In this document: positions 9,003-17,835 of the stretch, piece by piece
Numbering within the stretch: the first letter of the stretch is position 1
Layout: every line of letters starts with the position of its first letter
Source of the DNA: Thalassospira sp. MCCC 1A01148
GTDB lineage: Bacteria > Pseudomonadota > Alphaproteobacteria > Rhodospirillales > Thalassospiraceae
Assembly (NCBI RefSeq): GCF_001613795.1
Contig: NZ_LPVZ01000001.1
Location: 62,001-126,000 of the forward strand
Direction: 5' to 3'
DNA length: 64,000 nt
The notes under the pieces: model-generated
Database searches by the model: none
The model's input: the letters and a program-made list of their open reading frames with translations, nothing else
What the model was told of the DNA's origin: nothing
Made by a program: the position numbers and the translations under genes

Positions 9003-9011
9003 GGAGACAAC

Positions 9012-10307
9012 ATGTCGAACTTTACCGATTACAAGGTCGCGGACATCTCGCTGGCCGGTTGGGGCCGCAAGGAAATCGCGATTGCCGAAACCGAAATGCC
9101 GGGCCTGATGGCGCTGCGCGAAGAATATGGCAATGCAAAACCGCTGGCTGGCGCACGCATCGTCGGCTGCCTGCACATGACCATTCAGACCGCAGTTCTG
9201 ATCGAGACCCTGACGGCCCTTGGCGCGGAAGTTCGCTGGTCTTCGTGCAACATCTTCTCGACCCAGGATCAGGCTGCTGCGGCAATGGCTGCTGCTGAGA
9301 TCCCGGTATTTGCCTGGAAAGGCGAGACCGAGGAAGAATTCTGGTGGTGCATCGAGCAGACCATCGCGGGCCCGGACGGCTGGAAGCCGAACCTGATTCT
9401 TGATGATGGCGGCGACGTTACCCAGCTGATCCACGAAAAATATCCGGAACTTCTCGAAGACATCAAAGGTCTGTCGGAAGAAACCACCACCGGTGTGCAC
9501 CGCCTCTATGAAATGGCGAAAAAAGGCACGCTCAAGGTTCCGGCGATCAACGTCAATGACTCGGTCACCAAGTCGAAATTCGACAACCTGTATGGCTGCC
9601 GTGAAAGCCTGGTTGATGGCATCAAGCGCGCAACCGACGTGATGGTTGCCGGCAAGGTCGCCGTTGTTGCCGGTTTCGGTGACGTGGGTAAGGGTTCGGC
9701 CGCGTCCATGCGCAGCCAGGGTGCACGTGTTCTTGTGACTGAAATCGATCCGATCTGCGCCCTGCAGGCCGCGATGGAAGGTTACGAAGTCACCACCATG
9801 GAAGACGCAGCTCCGGTTGGCGACATCTTTGTCACCACCACCGGTAACATCGACATCATCACGCTTGACCACATGCGTGCGATGAAAGACCGCGCAATCG
9901 TTTGCAACATCGGTCACTTCGATTCCGAAATCCAGATTGGTTCGCTCAAGAACTACAAGTGGGACAACGTCAAGCCGCAGGTTGACGAAGTCGAATTCCC
10001 GGATGGCAAGCGCCTGATCGTTCTGGCCGAAGGTCGTCTGGTCAACCTTGGTTGCGCAACCGGTCACCCGAGCTTCGTGATGTCGGCATCCTTCACCAAC
10101 CAGGTGCTGGCCCAGATTGAACTGTGGAAAAACCACGCGAACTACGAAAACAAGGTTTATGTCCTGCCCAAACACCTTGATGAGAAAGTTGCAGCCCTGC
10201 ATCTGGAACGTCTTGGTGTGAAACTGACCCAGCTTTCGTCCGAGCAGGCCGAATATATCGGCGTGCCGCAGGCGGGTCCGTTCAAGCCGGAACATTACCG
10301 CTACTAA
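9012..10307 (+). CDS. ahcY: Adenosylhomocysteinase
   Basis: A 431-residue SAH hydrolase that splits S-adenosylhomocysteine to homocysteine and adenosine, relieving product inhibition of methyltransferases. The substrate and NAD region [11 protein letters not shown] and [16 protein letters not shown] is intact. The NAD-binding loop is [12 protein letters not shown], and the C-terminal tail ends in KPEHYRY as in the family. The bacterial insertion expected in this enzyme is present. The start is set by GGAGA ahead of the ATG at 9012. A strong terminator follows. Control is probably by the palindrome overlapping its promoter. Confidence 0.96.
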   Translation: MSNFTDYKVADISLAGWGRKEIAIAETEMPGLMALREEYGNAKPLAGARIVGCLHMTIQTAVLIETLTALGAEVRWSSCNIFSTQDQAAAAMAAAEIPVFAWKGETEEEFWWCIEQTIAGPDGWKPNLILDDGGDVTQLIHEKYPELLEDIKGLSEETTTGVHRLYEMAKKGTLKVPAINVNDSVTKSKFDNLYGCRESLVDGIKRATDVMVAGKVAVVAGFGDVGKGSAASMRSQGARVLVTEIDPICALQAAMEGYEVTTMEDAAPVGDIFVTTTGNIDIITLDHMRAMKDRAIVCNIGHFDSEIQIGSLKNYKWDNVKPQVDEVEFPDGKRLIVLAEGRLVNLGCATGHPSFVMSASFTNQVLAQIELWKNHANYENKVYVLPKHLDEKVAALHLERLGVKLTQLSSEQAEYIGVPQAGPFKPEHYRY

Positions 10308-10329
10308 TTGGCATCTGCCGATTTGTATC

Positions 10330-10362
10330 AAAGCCGGTCCGCGTCTGCGGGCCGGCTTTTTT
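10330..10362 (+). terminator. Intrinsic terminator of ahcY
   Basis: A 13-bp stem, AAAGCCGGTCCGC with GCGGGCCGGCTTT (one G-U pair) around a GTCT loop, runs directly into a T tract. It lies 22 bases after the ahcY stop codon. Confidence 0.9.
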
Positions 10363-10421
10363 GTATGCAGATACACTGCAAATTGTTAGAAAAATTCAAA
10401 CCAGTCAGATGGATCGCCATC

Positions 10422-10802
10422 ATGCCCCAGCTCGAAATCGAGTATTCTGCCCAACTGCCGATCAAGGATGAATTATCCAAGCTTGCGGTTGATCTGCATT
10501 ACGTGATTGCCCGCGAAGCCGATGCGGAACTGAGTTCTTTCAAGACCCGTATCACGCCGCTGGAAAATGTCGTGATCGGCGATGGCGACCCGAAAAACGC
10601 CATGGTGCATCTCGATATCCGGCTTTTGTCCGGGCGGATCAATACAGTGAAATTTGCCACGGGTGAGGCCGCCCTTGCCGCCCTGATTGACCGGCTGGAA
10701 TGGCTGGTTGGCGATTATCAGGTGCAGTTCACCGTCGAGGTTCATGACCTTGATCGGGAAAACTATTTCAAGCACATCACCGAAAGGCCGCGATCGTCCT
10801 GA
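10422..10802 (+). CDS. 5-carboxymethyl-2-hydroxymuconate isomerase-like protein
   Basis: A 126-residue protein starting MPQLEIEYSAQL, the N-terminal pattern of the CHMI family of the tautomerase superfamily, in which the N-terminal proline is the catalytic base once Met is removed. The body alternates strands and helices as expected for the fold (SGRINTVKFATGEAALAALI). The ATG at 10422 is chosen because it exposes this proline; upstream sequence in frame is ahcY terminator. No homoprotocatechuate pathway genes adjoin it, so the natural substrate may differ. Confidence 0.75.
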   Translation: MPQLEIEYSAQLPIKDELSKLAVDLHYVIAREADAELSSFKTRITPLENVVIGDGDPKNAMVHLDIRLLSGRINTVKFATGEAALAALIDRLEWLVGDYQVQFTVEVHDLDRENYFKHITERPRSS

Positions 10803-10824
10803 ACAGCTGCCTGCAACGCGGTGC

Positions 10825-11760
10825 CTACATCAACAGGGCTTCGTGGATCGGATGATCCGCGCCATAGCGATCATTCAGCAATTTGATCAGCTCACGCGAG
10901 AAGCCCTTGCCAGCATCCAGAAGTGATCGCAGTTCGGCATCATTGCGATCATGTGGTCCGACGCCATCAAGGCGTGCACGGACTTCAGGATCGGAAAGTT
11001 CGCGCAGGAAACGGTCATAAAGCTCAAGTGCTGCCAGGCTTTTTTCACCAAATACGGTTTGCAGGCGCGTGATAGGTGGAAGCTGTAAAAGTTCCGACAG
11101 CTTTTCACGTTTACCTGCATAATCACGGCCTGCGGTTTCAGCTGCTGCGATAATGCCGCCGAAATAAAGCATCTTGCGTGAAAAAACCAGTTTCAGGCGC
11201 CGCGGTGCCCACGCCTTGCTGGCGTCGCCTTCGCGGGTCTTGATTTCAAAATCGACGCTGATGGTGCGGTAATAACGGATCACGTCATTGACCAGAAAAC
11301 GCGCGATGGAATCGCGCGTCACGGAACTTGTGACGTAATTGGCGATCAGATCGTCAAAGAACTTGCGTTTGCCCGCCTCGTTATAGAGCCACTCACATTC
11401 CAGCAAAAACAGCAGCCGCCGCGTGGTGATCGAGTTGGTATCGCCATCAAGCCCGATGCGGTTCACCAGTTCCTCGGCCGTGATATAGGACGAAAACGGA
11501 CCGTTTACCGCCGGTTTCTTGGTGACCATCTTGCCAAGGATATCGGCAACCTGTTGGTGCGGGGCCTGACTGCGTTCGGCTTCGCGGCCAATGATGAAGT
11601 AATCCAGATCGGATTGATCGGATGCCTCGTGGCGCCCATAGGACCCGGTCACCACCACGCAAAATGTATCGCCCGACAGGCTTTTGCCCAATGCATCGCG
11701 CATCTCGGCCAGACGGGTGGCCGAGTAGTGCTGATTGGTTGCGATGGTTTGCGGTAACAA
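10825..11760 (-). CDS. Stand-alone nucleotidyltransferase-domain protein
   Basis: A 311-residue protein with a Pol-beta-type nucleotidyltransferase core: TGSYGRHEASDQSDLDYFIIG at about 38-58 supplies the GSYGR turn and the metal-binding Asp pair. The rest is mostly helical (RLKLVFSRKMLYFGGI, then LSELLQLPPITRLQTVF) and resembles the regions following such domains in GlnD/DUF294-type proteins, but no second catalytic domain is apparent. The substrate is unknown. It lies 166 bases downstream of an HD phosphohydrolase on the same strand, which could pair synthesis with hydrolysis, but this is only a suggestion from position. Confidence 0.7.
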   Translation of the reverse strand: MLPQTIATNQHYSATRLAEMRDALGKSLSGDTFCVVVTGSYGRHEASDQSDLDYFIIGREAERSQAPHQQVADILGKMVTKKPAVNGPFSSYITAEELVNRIGLDGDTNSITTRRLLFLLECEWLYNEAGKRKFFDDLIANYVTSSVTRDSIARFLVNDVIRYYRTISVDFEIKTREGDASKAWAPRRLKLVFSRKMLYFGGIIAAAETAGRDYAGKREKLSELLQLPPITRLQTVFGEKSLAALELYDRFLRELSDPEVRARLDGVGPHDRNDAELRSLLDAGKGFSRELIKLLNDRYGADHPIHEALLM

Positions 11761-11926
11761 GATCGGAGTTGTTCCTTGTTGCGACTCGTTGAAAACGGCC
11801 TGACCTGATCATTCCCTAACCTTTAAAGATTAAAAGGGCGTTTATCAGGATCTGTTTGAGTATCGCTGTAATCCGGGATTTTGTACCATCCGGACCAAAG
11901 TTGCACCGATCACCGGTGCTGTCGCG

Positions 11927-13183
11927 TTAGTCGAACAGGCTTGCCGCTGCTGCCTGCTGGGCCGGGTCGGTCAGGCTGCCGACGCGCCGCAGGAAGGAAT
12001 GCTTTTCCTCGTAATAGCGTTTTGACAGATCGGCAAAGCAGCGGACTTCGACATCCTTGTTGATGTGAAATTCGCGCCGGGGCACCTTGGCCTCGTGCAG
12101 ATCAAGGGTGCTGGCAGATGCGCTCATCTGATGGTCGACCGCGTCGGCAACGCCATCAAGCTCAATCCGGTTTTTAAGACTATGCAGGAATTTCTTGAAG
12201 GCCGGGTGGCTGTTCAGGAACGCCTTTTCGGTCAGCAGGAAATCATCGGCGGCAAAGTCCGGTGCGTTTTTGACAACAAATTCGCGGCACAGATGGTCGG
12301 TGGCAAAGCACATCGGACCAAAGATGAAATTGCGATAGATGTCCTCTTTCAGCTGCCAGAACTTGTCCAGGCGTTTCAGCGATTCTGCGTCCAGCTTGAC
12401 GGCAGCTTCAAGCAACAGGCGCGGGTGGCAATGCACATGGTTGGGATGGACATAGGTCTTGGTGCGACTGATGCCCTCCAGCGTGTCGATATTGACCGGA
12501 CCGGCAAACAGGGCGGCATGCGGGTGATCGGACTTTTTCGACAGAAGGGCGATCACTTCATCCGGGTCGACACCATGTTTGACCAGCAGATGATTGACCG
12601 ACAGGTCCAGATCGACCTCGCCGGTGATGATCTGATTGGTCAGTTGATGGTGGTTGCGGTTAAAGCGCCTTGCAAATTCCGGTTCCAGCGTATGGGAAAA
12701 CGGACCATGGCCGATATCATGCAAAAGGGCGGCTGCCCCCAAAAGATCGCAATCGGCATCCGATAACCCCATCAAACGGCAATAGCGTTGCGACAGCAAT
12801 GCGACGCCAATCGTGTGGTCATAACGGGAATGACGGATATTGGCCGGGCGTCCGTTGGGGTGGAACAGATAATCAATGGCACCGAGAAACGAGATTTCGC
12901 GCAACCGTTCAAAGGCGGGGGATGCTATCAGTTTCTTGTGCAAGGGCCGGTCAAAGGCCGAGGCGATCTGGGCGCGTTTGAAATGATAGTTATATTGCGG
13001 CACATCGCGAAACAGCAGTTCCCATTCGGCGATATCAGCGGCATTGAAATTGGTATCAAACAGATCGCCGATTTCCGGGGCCGGTTTTGCCGCCGCCTTG
13101 AGCACGGCAGAGTCCTTTTGTGGCGCGGCCTGCTTGGGCTCTGCGCGCTGGGCAAAAAGATCTAACTGCGGTTTTGGGCTCAT
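11927..13183 (-). CDS. HD-superfamily phosphohydrolase
   Basis: A 418-residue HD protein. The first metal ligand is in RHSRYDHTIGVALL (His, at about 119-132), the HD pair in LLHDIGHGPFSHTLE, and a later Asp in VNIDTLEGISRTK. This is the order of the dGTPase/SAMHD1-like HD group. The protein is basic at the start and lacks membrane segments. It could act on a nucleotide or a phosphorylated intermediate, but the substrate cannot be read from sequence. Its ATG overlaps by ATGA the stop of a possible 64-codon frame upstream, and no Shine-Dalgarno sequence is visible. Confidence 0.82.
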   Translation of the reverse strand: MSPKPQLDLFAQRAEPKQAAPQKDSAVLKAAAKPAPEIGDLFDTNFNAADIAEWELLFRDVPQYNYHFKRAQIASAFDRPLHKKLIASPAFERLREISFLGAIDYLFHPNGRPANIRHSRYDHTIGVALLSQRYCRLMGLSDADCDLLGAAALLHDIGHGPFSHTLEPEFARRFNRNHHQLTNQIITGEVDLDLSVNHLLVKHGVDPDEVIALLSKKSDHPHAALFAGPVNIDTLEGISRTKTYVHPNHVHCHPRLLLEAAVKLDAESLKRLDKFWQLKEDIYRNFIFGPMCFATDHLCREFVVKNAPDFAADDFLLTEKAFLNSHPAFKKFLHSLKNRIELDGVADAVDHQMSASASTLDLHEAKVPRREFHINKDVEVRCFADLSKRYYEEKHSFLRRVGSLTDPAQQAAAASLFD

Positions 13184-13374
13184 TTTAGGAATGGTTGATG
13201 TGCTCGGTTGAGAATGTGTGTCCCGCAGACATAAACGGAATCACTGGCCATGTGAATGAGTTTTGAGCCGAAGATTTCGCCATGAAACACGCCATCCGAC
13301 AAGCCTGTTGCCGTGATGATGTGAAACGGTGGTAAAAGCACGACGTTTTCACCATAATAATAGCTCATAAACAC
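13180..13374 (-). CDS. Possible 64-residue protein coupled to the HD phosphohydrolase
   Basis: A GTG-started reading frame (MFMSYYYGENVVLLPPFHII at its start) ends in an ATGA overlap with the HD gene, which itself has no visible ribosome site. That arrangement is what translational coupling would look like. Codon choice is only partly like its neighbours and no family was recognised. It could equally be chance sequence in the upstream region of the HD gene. Confidence 0.25.
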   Translation of the reverse strand: MFMSYYYGENVVLLPPFHIITATGLSDGVFHGEIFGSKLIHMASDSVYVCGTHILNRAHQPFLK

Positions 13375-13456
13375 AAACGGTTAACAACACGTGACACGGC
13401 GAGCATCCGAACAGGCATCCACACAGCTTCGCGCAGGCAAAAAGATAGTGGCGATC

Positions 13457-16006
13457 ATGCGCAGACTGTCTGATTTGTCGCGTCCGGCCTTTTGGCGCAG
13501 CACGGGTGCGATGGTGGCGACGTTTGGTCTGTCGGTAACCGTCCACGCCCAGGAAAAATTCCGCCTCAATACCGCAACAAATGCCGGAGAGGGTACTGCG
13601 CCCGCTTTGGCCCAGGCGGATGGCATTGGTGCAACGATTTTCGGAAGCCTTGCAGGCCTAAGTGATCGCGACTGGCTTGTGGTTGGACTGGCGGCTGTCG
13701 GTGGCGCGGCGATTGCCGGATGGGTTGGTTGGCGGTTGTCGTTGCGCATGCGTCGCCATCTTGAAGAAGTCGAAGATCACGAACATGAACTGGCCGGTGA
13801 GACCGAGCTTTTCACCCAGCTTTTGTTTGCTGGTCCTGACCCGGTTTATTACTGGAGTCACCATGGCTTTGCCGAAGGTGCCAGTCCGTCGCTTAAACGG
13901 GCCTTTCAACTGGGGCATGACGGGCGTTTCCCCGATCTGCTCGACCTTCTGCGTGACGACGATGCCGATGCGCTAAAAGAACGGGTGCGTAACCTTAAAT
14001 CAGGTCATGACAGGTTTGAGCTTTGGGTCACGACCATTGATGAACGCAAATTCCATGTGACCGGCATGGCCGCGCGCAAGGACCGGTCATCGGATGTGCT
14101 GGCGCATGGTTTGTGGTTCCGTGATGAAACGCGTCATTCGCGTGAACGCGAAAACCAGTTTGGCGATTTCCAATTGCTGAAGCACGAAGTATCGGGCCTG
14201 CGCCAGTTGCTTGACAGTCTGCCCTTTCCGGTCTGGCGTCGTGATGGTGAGCTTCGCCTGATTGATTGCAACATCGCCTATGCCGATGCGGTCGAACAGC
14301 AAACCATCGAAGATGCCCTGGCGACACAAGCTGAAATCGGCGCGGGTGTGATCCCCGATCACGGGCGGTCATTGGCGGCATCGGTTCAGCGCAATAATGA
14401 AAGCCTGACACGTGATTTCCATGTCGTCATTCGCGGTGATCGCAAATTGTTGCGGATTACCGAAATGCCGGCTGGCGGTGGGGATGAACCCGATGGTCTG
14501 ATCGGGTTTGCGATTGATTGCACCCCGGTCGAAGAACTGCAGTCCGATCTGTCACGCCATATTCGCGCCCATGCCGAGGTACTTGAAAACCTTGGAACGG
14601 CGATTGCGGTTTATGGCGGGGACAAGGGGCTTATCTTCTTTAACACCGCGTTTACCAAGCTTTGGGATCTTGATGACGAATGGCTCTGGACCGAGCCGAC
14701 CCATGATGATGTTTTGCGACGTTTGCGCGATGAACGCAAGCTACCCGAAGTCACCGATTTCACCCAGTTCCGCAATACCGAAAACCAGCGTTTCACCGAT
14801 CTTCTCAAACCCGAAGAAGACCTGATGCATCTGCCCAATGGCATGACGTTGCGTCGCTTTATCTCGCCCCATCCGTTTGGCGGGCTGATGTTTGTCTATG
14901 AGGATGTCACCGACAAGCTGGTTCTGGAAAGTTCCTATAACACCCTGATTGCGGTTCAGCGTGAAACGCTTGAAAGCTTGCATGAAGCAGTTGGCGTGAT
15001 CAGTGGCGATGGCCGGTTGCGGCTGTATAACCATGGCTTTGCCGATCTTTGGGGGCTTGAAAGCACATTCCTGGATGCCTCCCCGCATTTGGGCGACGTG
15101 GTCGAGAAATCCAAGGACTACTGGCGCGAACGTGATGACTGGGAAAAGTTTAAGAACCGCATGGTCGCACGCATCACCAACCATGAGCCGATGAATGGCC
15201 GCCTGGAACGTGCAGACAATTCGATCGTTGATTTTGCCATCGTGCCGCTGCCCGACGGGGCGGTGATGATGTCCTATATCGATGTGACCGATACCATCCG
15301 GGTTGAACGCGCGCTGCGTGAACGCAACGAGGCACTGCGCACCGCCGACCAGATGAAGTCGGACTTCATTTCGACCGTATCGCGTGAACTGACCAAGCCG
15401 CTTGATCACATCAATGGCGAATCTGATCGTTTGATCCCGCATCTGACCGGCAATGTGGCGCGGTCGGTTGAAACCATCCGTACCGAAGCCCAAAGCATGC
15501 TGGCGCTGGTTGATGACATGCGCGATCTGGCAACCCTTGGATCGGGGCAGGTCGCACTTGAGCTTGATACGGTTGATCCACGGCGTTTGCTGCGCTCGCT
15601 CGAAGCACTGACAAGGGCCCGACTGGCGGAGCTTAACGTATCGCTGCGTCTTTATTGTTCACGGCAGATCGGCTGGATGGTGGCCGATGAACGTCGACTG
15701 AAACAGGCACTGTTCATTCTGGTGACCAACGTGCTGCGCACCGCCCCCGAAGGCAGCGAAGTTTCCGTGATTGCGCGCCGCCGGGGCGAGGATATCGAGA
15801 TTTCGATCTCGCTGTCGGACGAAGCGCCGCAACCGATGCTGTTTGAAGGCCTGCGCGATGGCGAATCCCCATCGGCCCGCCGTGCACTTGGCATGGCGAT
15901 GGTGCGCGCCGTGGTCGAAATCCATGGCGGGCGCGTCAAGATCAGCCGCGATGGCCGCGAAATCGCCTGCATCCTGCCCGCGGGCGAGGAAAGCGATCTG
16001 GGTTAA
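13457..16006 (+). CDS. DivL-like PAS sensor (pseudo-)histidine kinase
   Basis: About 849 residues from the ATG at 13457; a GTG at 13391 would add 22 codons. The ATG is preferred because it begins a signal-like segment ending in VTVHAQ. A transmembrane helix follows (WLVVGLAAVGGAAIAG), then several PAS-like domains and a HisKA-like helix, SDFISTVSRELTKPLDHI. In this motif Arg (643) stands where kinases have His and DivL has Tyr. The ATPase domain keeps VTNVLRTAPEGSEV but has SDEAPQP for the G1 box and ALGMAMV for G2. It lies downstream of ahcY, where alphaproteobacteria often carry DivL. A scaffold or allosteric role in cell-cycle signalling is inferred. Confidence 0.75.
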   Translation: MRRLSDLSRPAFWRSTGAMVATFGLSVTVHAQEKFRLNTATNAGEGTAPALAQADGIGATIFGSLAGLSDRDWLVVGLAAVGGAAIAGWVGWRLSLRMRRHLEEVEDHEHELAGETELFTQLLFAGPDPVYYWSHHGFAEGASPSLKRAFQLGHDGRFPDLLDLLRDDDADALKERVRNLKSGHDRFELWVTTIDERKFHVTGMAARKDRSSDVLAHGLWFRDETRHSRERENQFGDFQLLKHEVSGLRQLLDSLPFPVWRRDGELRLIDCNIAYADAVEQQTIEDALATQAEIGAGVIPDHGRSLAASVQRNNESLTRDFHVVIRGDRKLLRITEMPAGGGDEPDGLIGFAIDCTPVEELQSDLSRHIRAHAEVLENLGTAIAVYGGDKGLIFFNTAFTKLWDLDDEWLWTEPTHDDVLRRLRDERKLPEVTDFTQFRNTENQRFTDLLKPEEDLMHLPNGMTLRRFISPHPFGGLMFVYEDVTDKLVLESSYNTLIAVQRETLESLHEAVGVISGDGRLRLYNHGFADLWGLESTFLDASPHLGDVVEKSKDYWRERDDWEKFKNRMVARITNHEPMNGRLERADNSIVDFAIVPLPDGAVMMSYIDVTDTIRVERALRERNEALRTADQMKSDFISTVSRELTKPLDHINGESDRLIPHLTGNVARSVETIRTEAQSMLALVDDMRDLATLGSGQVALELDTVDPRRLLRSLEALTRARLAELNVSLRLYCSRQIGWMVADERRLKQALFILVTNVLRTAPEGSEVSVIARRRGEDIEISISLSDEAPQPMLFEGLRDGESPSARRALGMAMVRAVVEIHGGRVKISRDGREIACILPAGEESDLG

Positions 16007-16032
16007 GGCGAACGAAAATCACCCGGATACGA

Positions 16033-16060
16033 AAAAGGCGCCGTTTGGCGCCTTTTGTTT
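16033..16060. terminator. Bidirectional intrinsic terminator
   Basis: AAAAGGCGCC and GGCGCCTTTT pair around a GTTT loop between convergent genes. T-rich runs follow the stem in both directions, so it can serve the DivL-like gene on one strand and the dehydrogenase gene on the other. Confidence 0.85.
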
Positions 16061-16083
16061 TGCAGGTCAGGCAGTGCTGCGGT

Positions 16084-17040
16084 TCAGACCGTAAACGGCA
16101 CGTCCTTGCCGGCCACAAAGGCATCGATGTTATCAAGCGCACGGAAGCCCATGGCGTTGCGGGTCTCAACCGTGGCCGATCCCAGATGCGGCAACAGGAA
16201 GGTGTTGGCAAGGTCGCGATAGGCCGGTTCGATGTTCGGCTCACCCGCGAACACATCCAGCCCGGCTGCCGTCAGTTTACCCGATTTGAGCGCGGCAATC
16301 AGGTCCTGATCGTTGACGACATCGCCGCGTGCGGTGTTCACGATGATCGCGCCATCGGGCAGCTTGGCAATGAAATCTGAATTGACCATGCCGCGCGTTT
16401 CGGGCGTGGACGGGCAGTGCAGCGACAGGAAATCACAATAGGGCAAAAGGCCGTCGATGCTGTCGTGATAGGTCGCACCCATTTCCTGATCGGCGGGCAA
16501 TTGGCGGCGGTTGTAATAATGGATATCCATATCAAAACCGCGCGCGCGTTTGGCAACCGCCTGGCCAATGCGCCCCATGCCAACGATGCCCAGTTTCTTG
16601 CCCGTCACTTGCGTTCCCATCAGATGGGTCGGACGCCAGCTTGACCAGGTGGCGTTGCGGACTTCTGCCTCCCCCTCGCTGGCACGGCGGGCAGCCCCAA
16701 GGATCAGAAGCCAGGCAATATCGGCGGTGGCATCGGTCAGCACACCCGGCGTATTGCCGATGATCACGCCCTTTTTCCTCGCGGCTGCCAGATCAATATG
16801 ATCGGTCCCGACCGAGAAGGTGGCGATGATTCTCACGCTGTCGGAAAGATGATCAAAAAACTCGGCATCAATCGGATCGCCCACCGAAACAAGGGCGGCA
16901 TCCGCGCCATGACACAGGGCCAGGATTTCGGCACGGGTCAGGGGATCGTCGTCTTCCTGGGTGCGGATGTCGTAACTTTCAGCAGCGCGCTTTGCAACGG
17001 CATCAGGCAGTCGGCGGGTGACGGCAAGAACGGGTTTCAT
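16084..17040 (-). CDS. D-isomer-specific 2-hydroxyacid dehydrogenase
   Basis: A 318-residue NAD(P)-dependent dehydrogenase. The nucleotide fold has GMGRIGQAVAKRARGFDM. The catalytic triad is visible as Arg in VNTARGDVVND, Glu in FAGEPN and His in LLPHLGSATVETR. Size and motifs match glyoxylate/hydroxypyruvate reductases (GhrB/GyaR type), but the substrate among 2-keto acids cannot be fixed from sequence. It ends at a shared terminator. A membrane protein gene lies 40 bases upstream on the same strand and could be co-transcribed. Confidence 0.87.
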   Translation of the reverse strand: MKPVLAVTRRLPDAVAKRAAESYDIRTQEDDDPLTRAEILALCHGADAALVSVGDPIDAEFFDHLSDSVRIIATFSVGTDHIDLAAARKKGVIIGNTPGVLTDATADIAWLLILGAARRASEGEAEVRNATWSSWRPTHLMGTQVTGKKLGIVGMGRIGQAVAKRARGFDMDIHYYNRRQLPADQEMGATYHDSIDGLLPYCDFLSLHCPSTPETRGMVNSDFIAKLPDGAIIVNTARGDVVNDQDLIAALKSGKLTAAGLDVFAGEPNIEPAYRDLANTFLLPHLGSATVETRNAMGFRALDNIDAFVAGKDVPFTV

Positions 17041-17080
17041 CGTGTGTTTCTCCCTGAAGCGGTTTTGTTTTTAAGATGTC

Positions 17081-17656
17081 CTAGAATAGCTGCCCGACGG
17101 CCAGACGGATACCGATGGATGTGATCACCAGCGACAGCAGGAAATCGGCAAGAACAATGGTGCTGGCGGTCGGGATCGGGACCGACAGGGTCAGCTTGGC
17201 GATATAGACGCCATAAACCAGTGTTGCGATCACCGCGATAAAGACAAAACCACCGGCCCCCAGCGATGGGAAAAGAACGCCCAGCATCAAGGCCGCCAGA
17301 TAAAGCCCCATCTGCAGCACGCTTGCCCAGTTATAAACCGTGATAAACGCGATATAGCGTTCCGCACGCCCCAGCATTGGAATGACGTGGAACATGATCA
17401 ACGGGAAGGCGACCCATTTTATGACATAGGCGATGCTTTCAACCAGCATATAGCGGATGGCCGGGAAATCTTCCGGGGCATCGAAAATATCGTTCCAGCG
17501 CAACAGGACAAAGGCCGGAAACACAATGGCGGCCGCCAGAAATGAGCGCCAGAAGCCTTCGATTGAAAAATTAAAAAATCCAAGACCTTGTTCGTCGCCA
17601 CGGGCAAGACGCCATGTGCCGTAAAGGGCGCGCAGGGTTTCGCTGGATGTACTCAT
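17081..17656 (-). CDS. Predicted inner-membrane protein of unknown function
   Basis: A 191-residue protein with about five hydrophobic helices (for example FLAAAIVFPAFVLL, WVAFPLIMFHVIPML, VLQMGLYLAALMLGVLF, FVFIAVIATLVYGVYIA and IVLADFLLSLVITSIGI). No motif was recognised, though the layout resembles Yip1-like membrane domains. It uses an ATG at 17656, with a TTG three codons earlier. It is on the same strand as the hydroxyacid dehydrogenase that follows. Confidence 0.7.
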   Translation of the reverse strand: MSTSSETLRALYGTWRLARGDEQGLGFFNFSIEGFWRSFLAAAIVFPAFVLLRWNDIFDAPEDFPAIRYMLVESIAYVIKWVAFPLIMFHVIPMLGRAERYIAFITVYNWASVLQMGLYLAALMLGVLFPSLGAGGFVFIAVIATLVYGVYIAKLTLSVPIPTASTIVLADFLLSLVITSIGIRLAVGQLF

Positions 17657-17835
17657 CTGGGGCAATTTTCCGGATTTTGGGGCAACTCTGATCCCGATTG
17701 TCTAGCAGTCTGCCAAACGAAGGGAAACAGCTTATCGCTGATTGACCATCCTTCACAAGGTGGGGTTGCCAAACGTCTTTTCTCTGCACGGCCCGGCGGG
17801 CCTTTGACATGTGAAAACGAGGTGGCGGGATCAGG

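Larger units (their letters stand above)
8709..9011 (+). other. ptsI-ahcY intergenic region with nested dyads, promoter and leader
   Basis: This 303-base gap holds a perfect 9-bp dyad at 8843-8865, a sigma-70-like promoter at 8880-8908 with a 20-bp palindrome over its spacer and -10 element, and a roughly 95-base leader with two predicted hairpins before the ahcY start. A G-rich imperfect hairpin at about 8754-8781 follows ptsI but has no T tract. The start of ahcY is taken as 9012 (TTGGAGACAAC before ATG), not the in-frame ATG at 8907, which would lie inside the palindrome. Confidence 0.6.

Noticed and set aside
8911-9011. SAH riboswitch before ahcY
   Set aside because: The leader is foldable, but the conserved GAGGAGCG-type core and helix order of the SAH riboswitch could not be found by eye. 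It was reported only as an unclassified leader.
8433-10376. Long open frame on the minus strand opposite ahcY
   Set aside because: It is a mirror of the ahcY coding sequence. It lacks a ribosome site and its protein is full of His, Gln and Arg without family features, as expected for the opposite strand of GC-rich genes.
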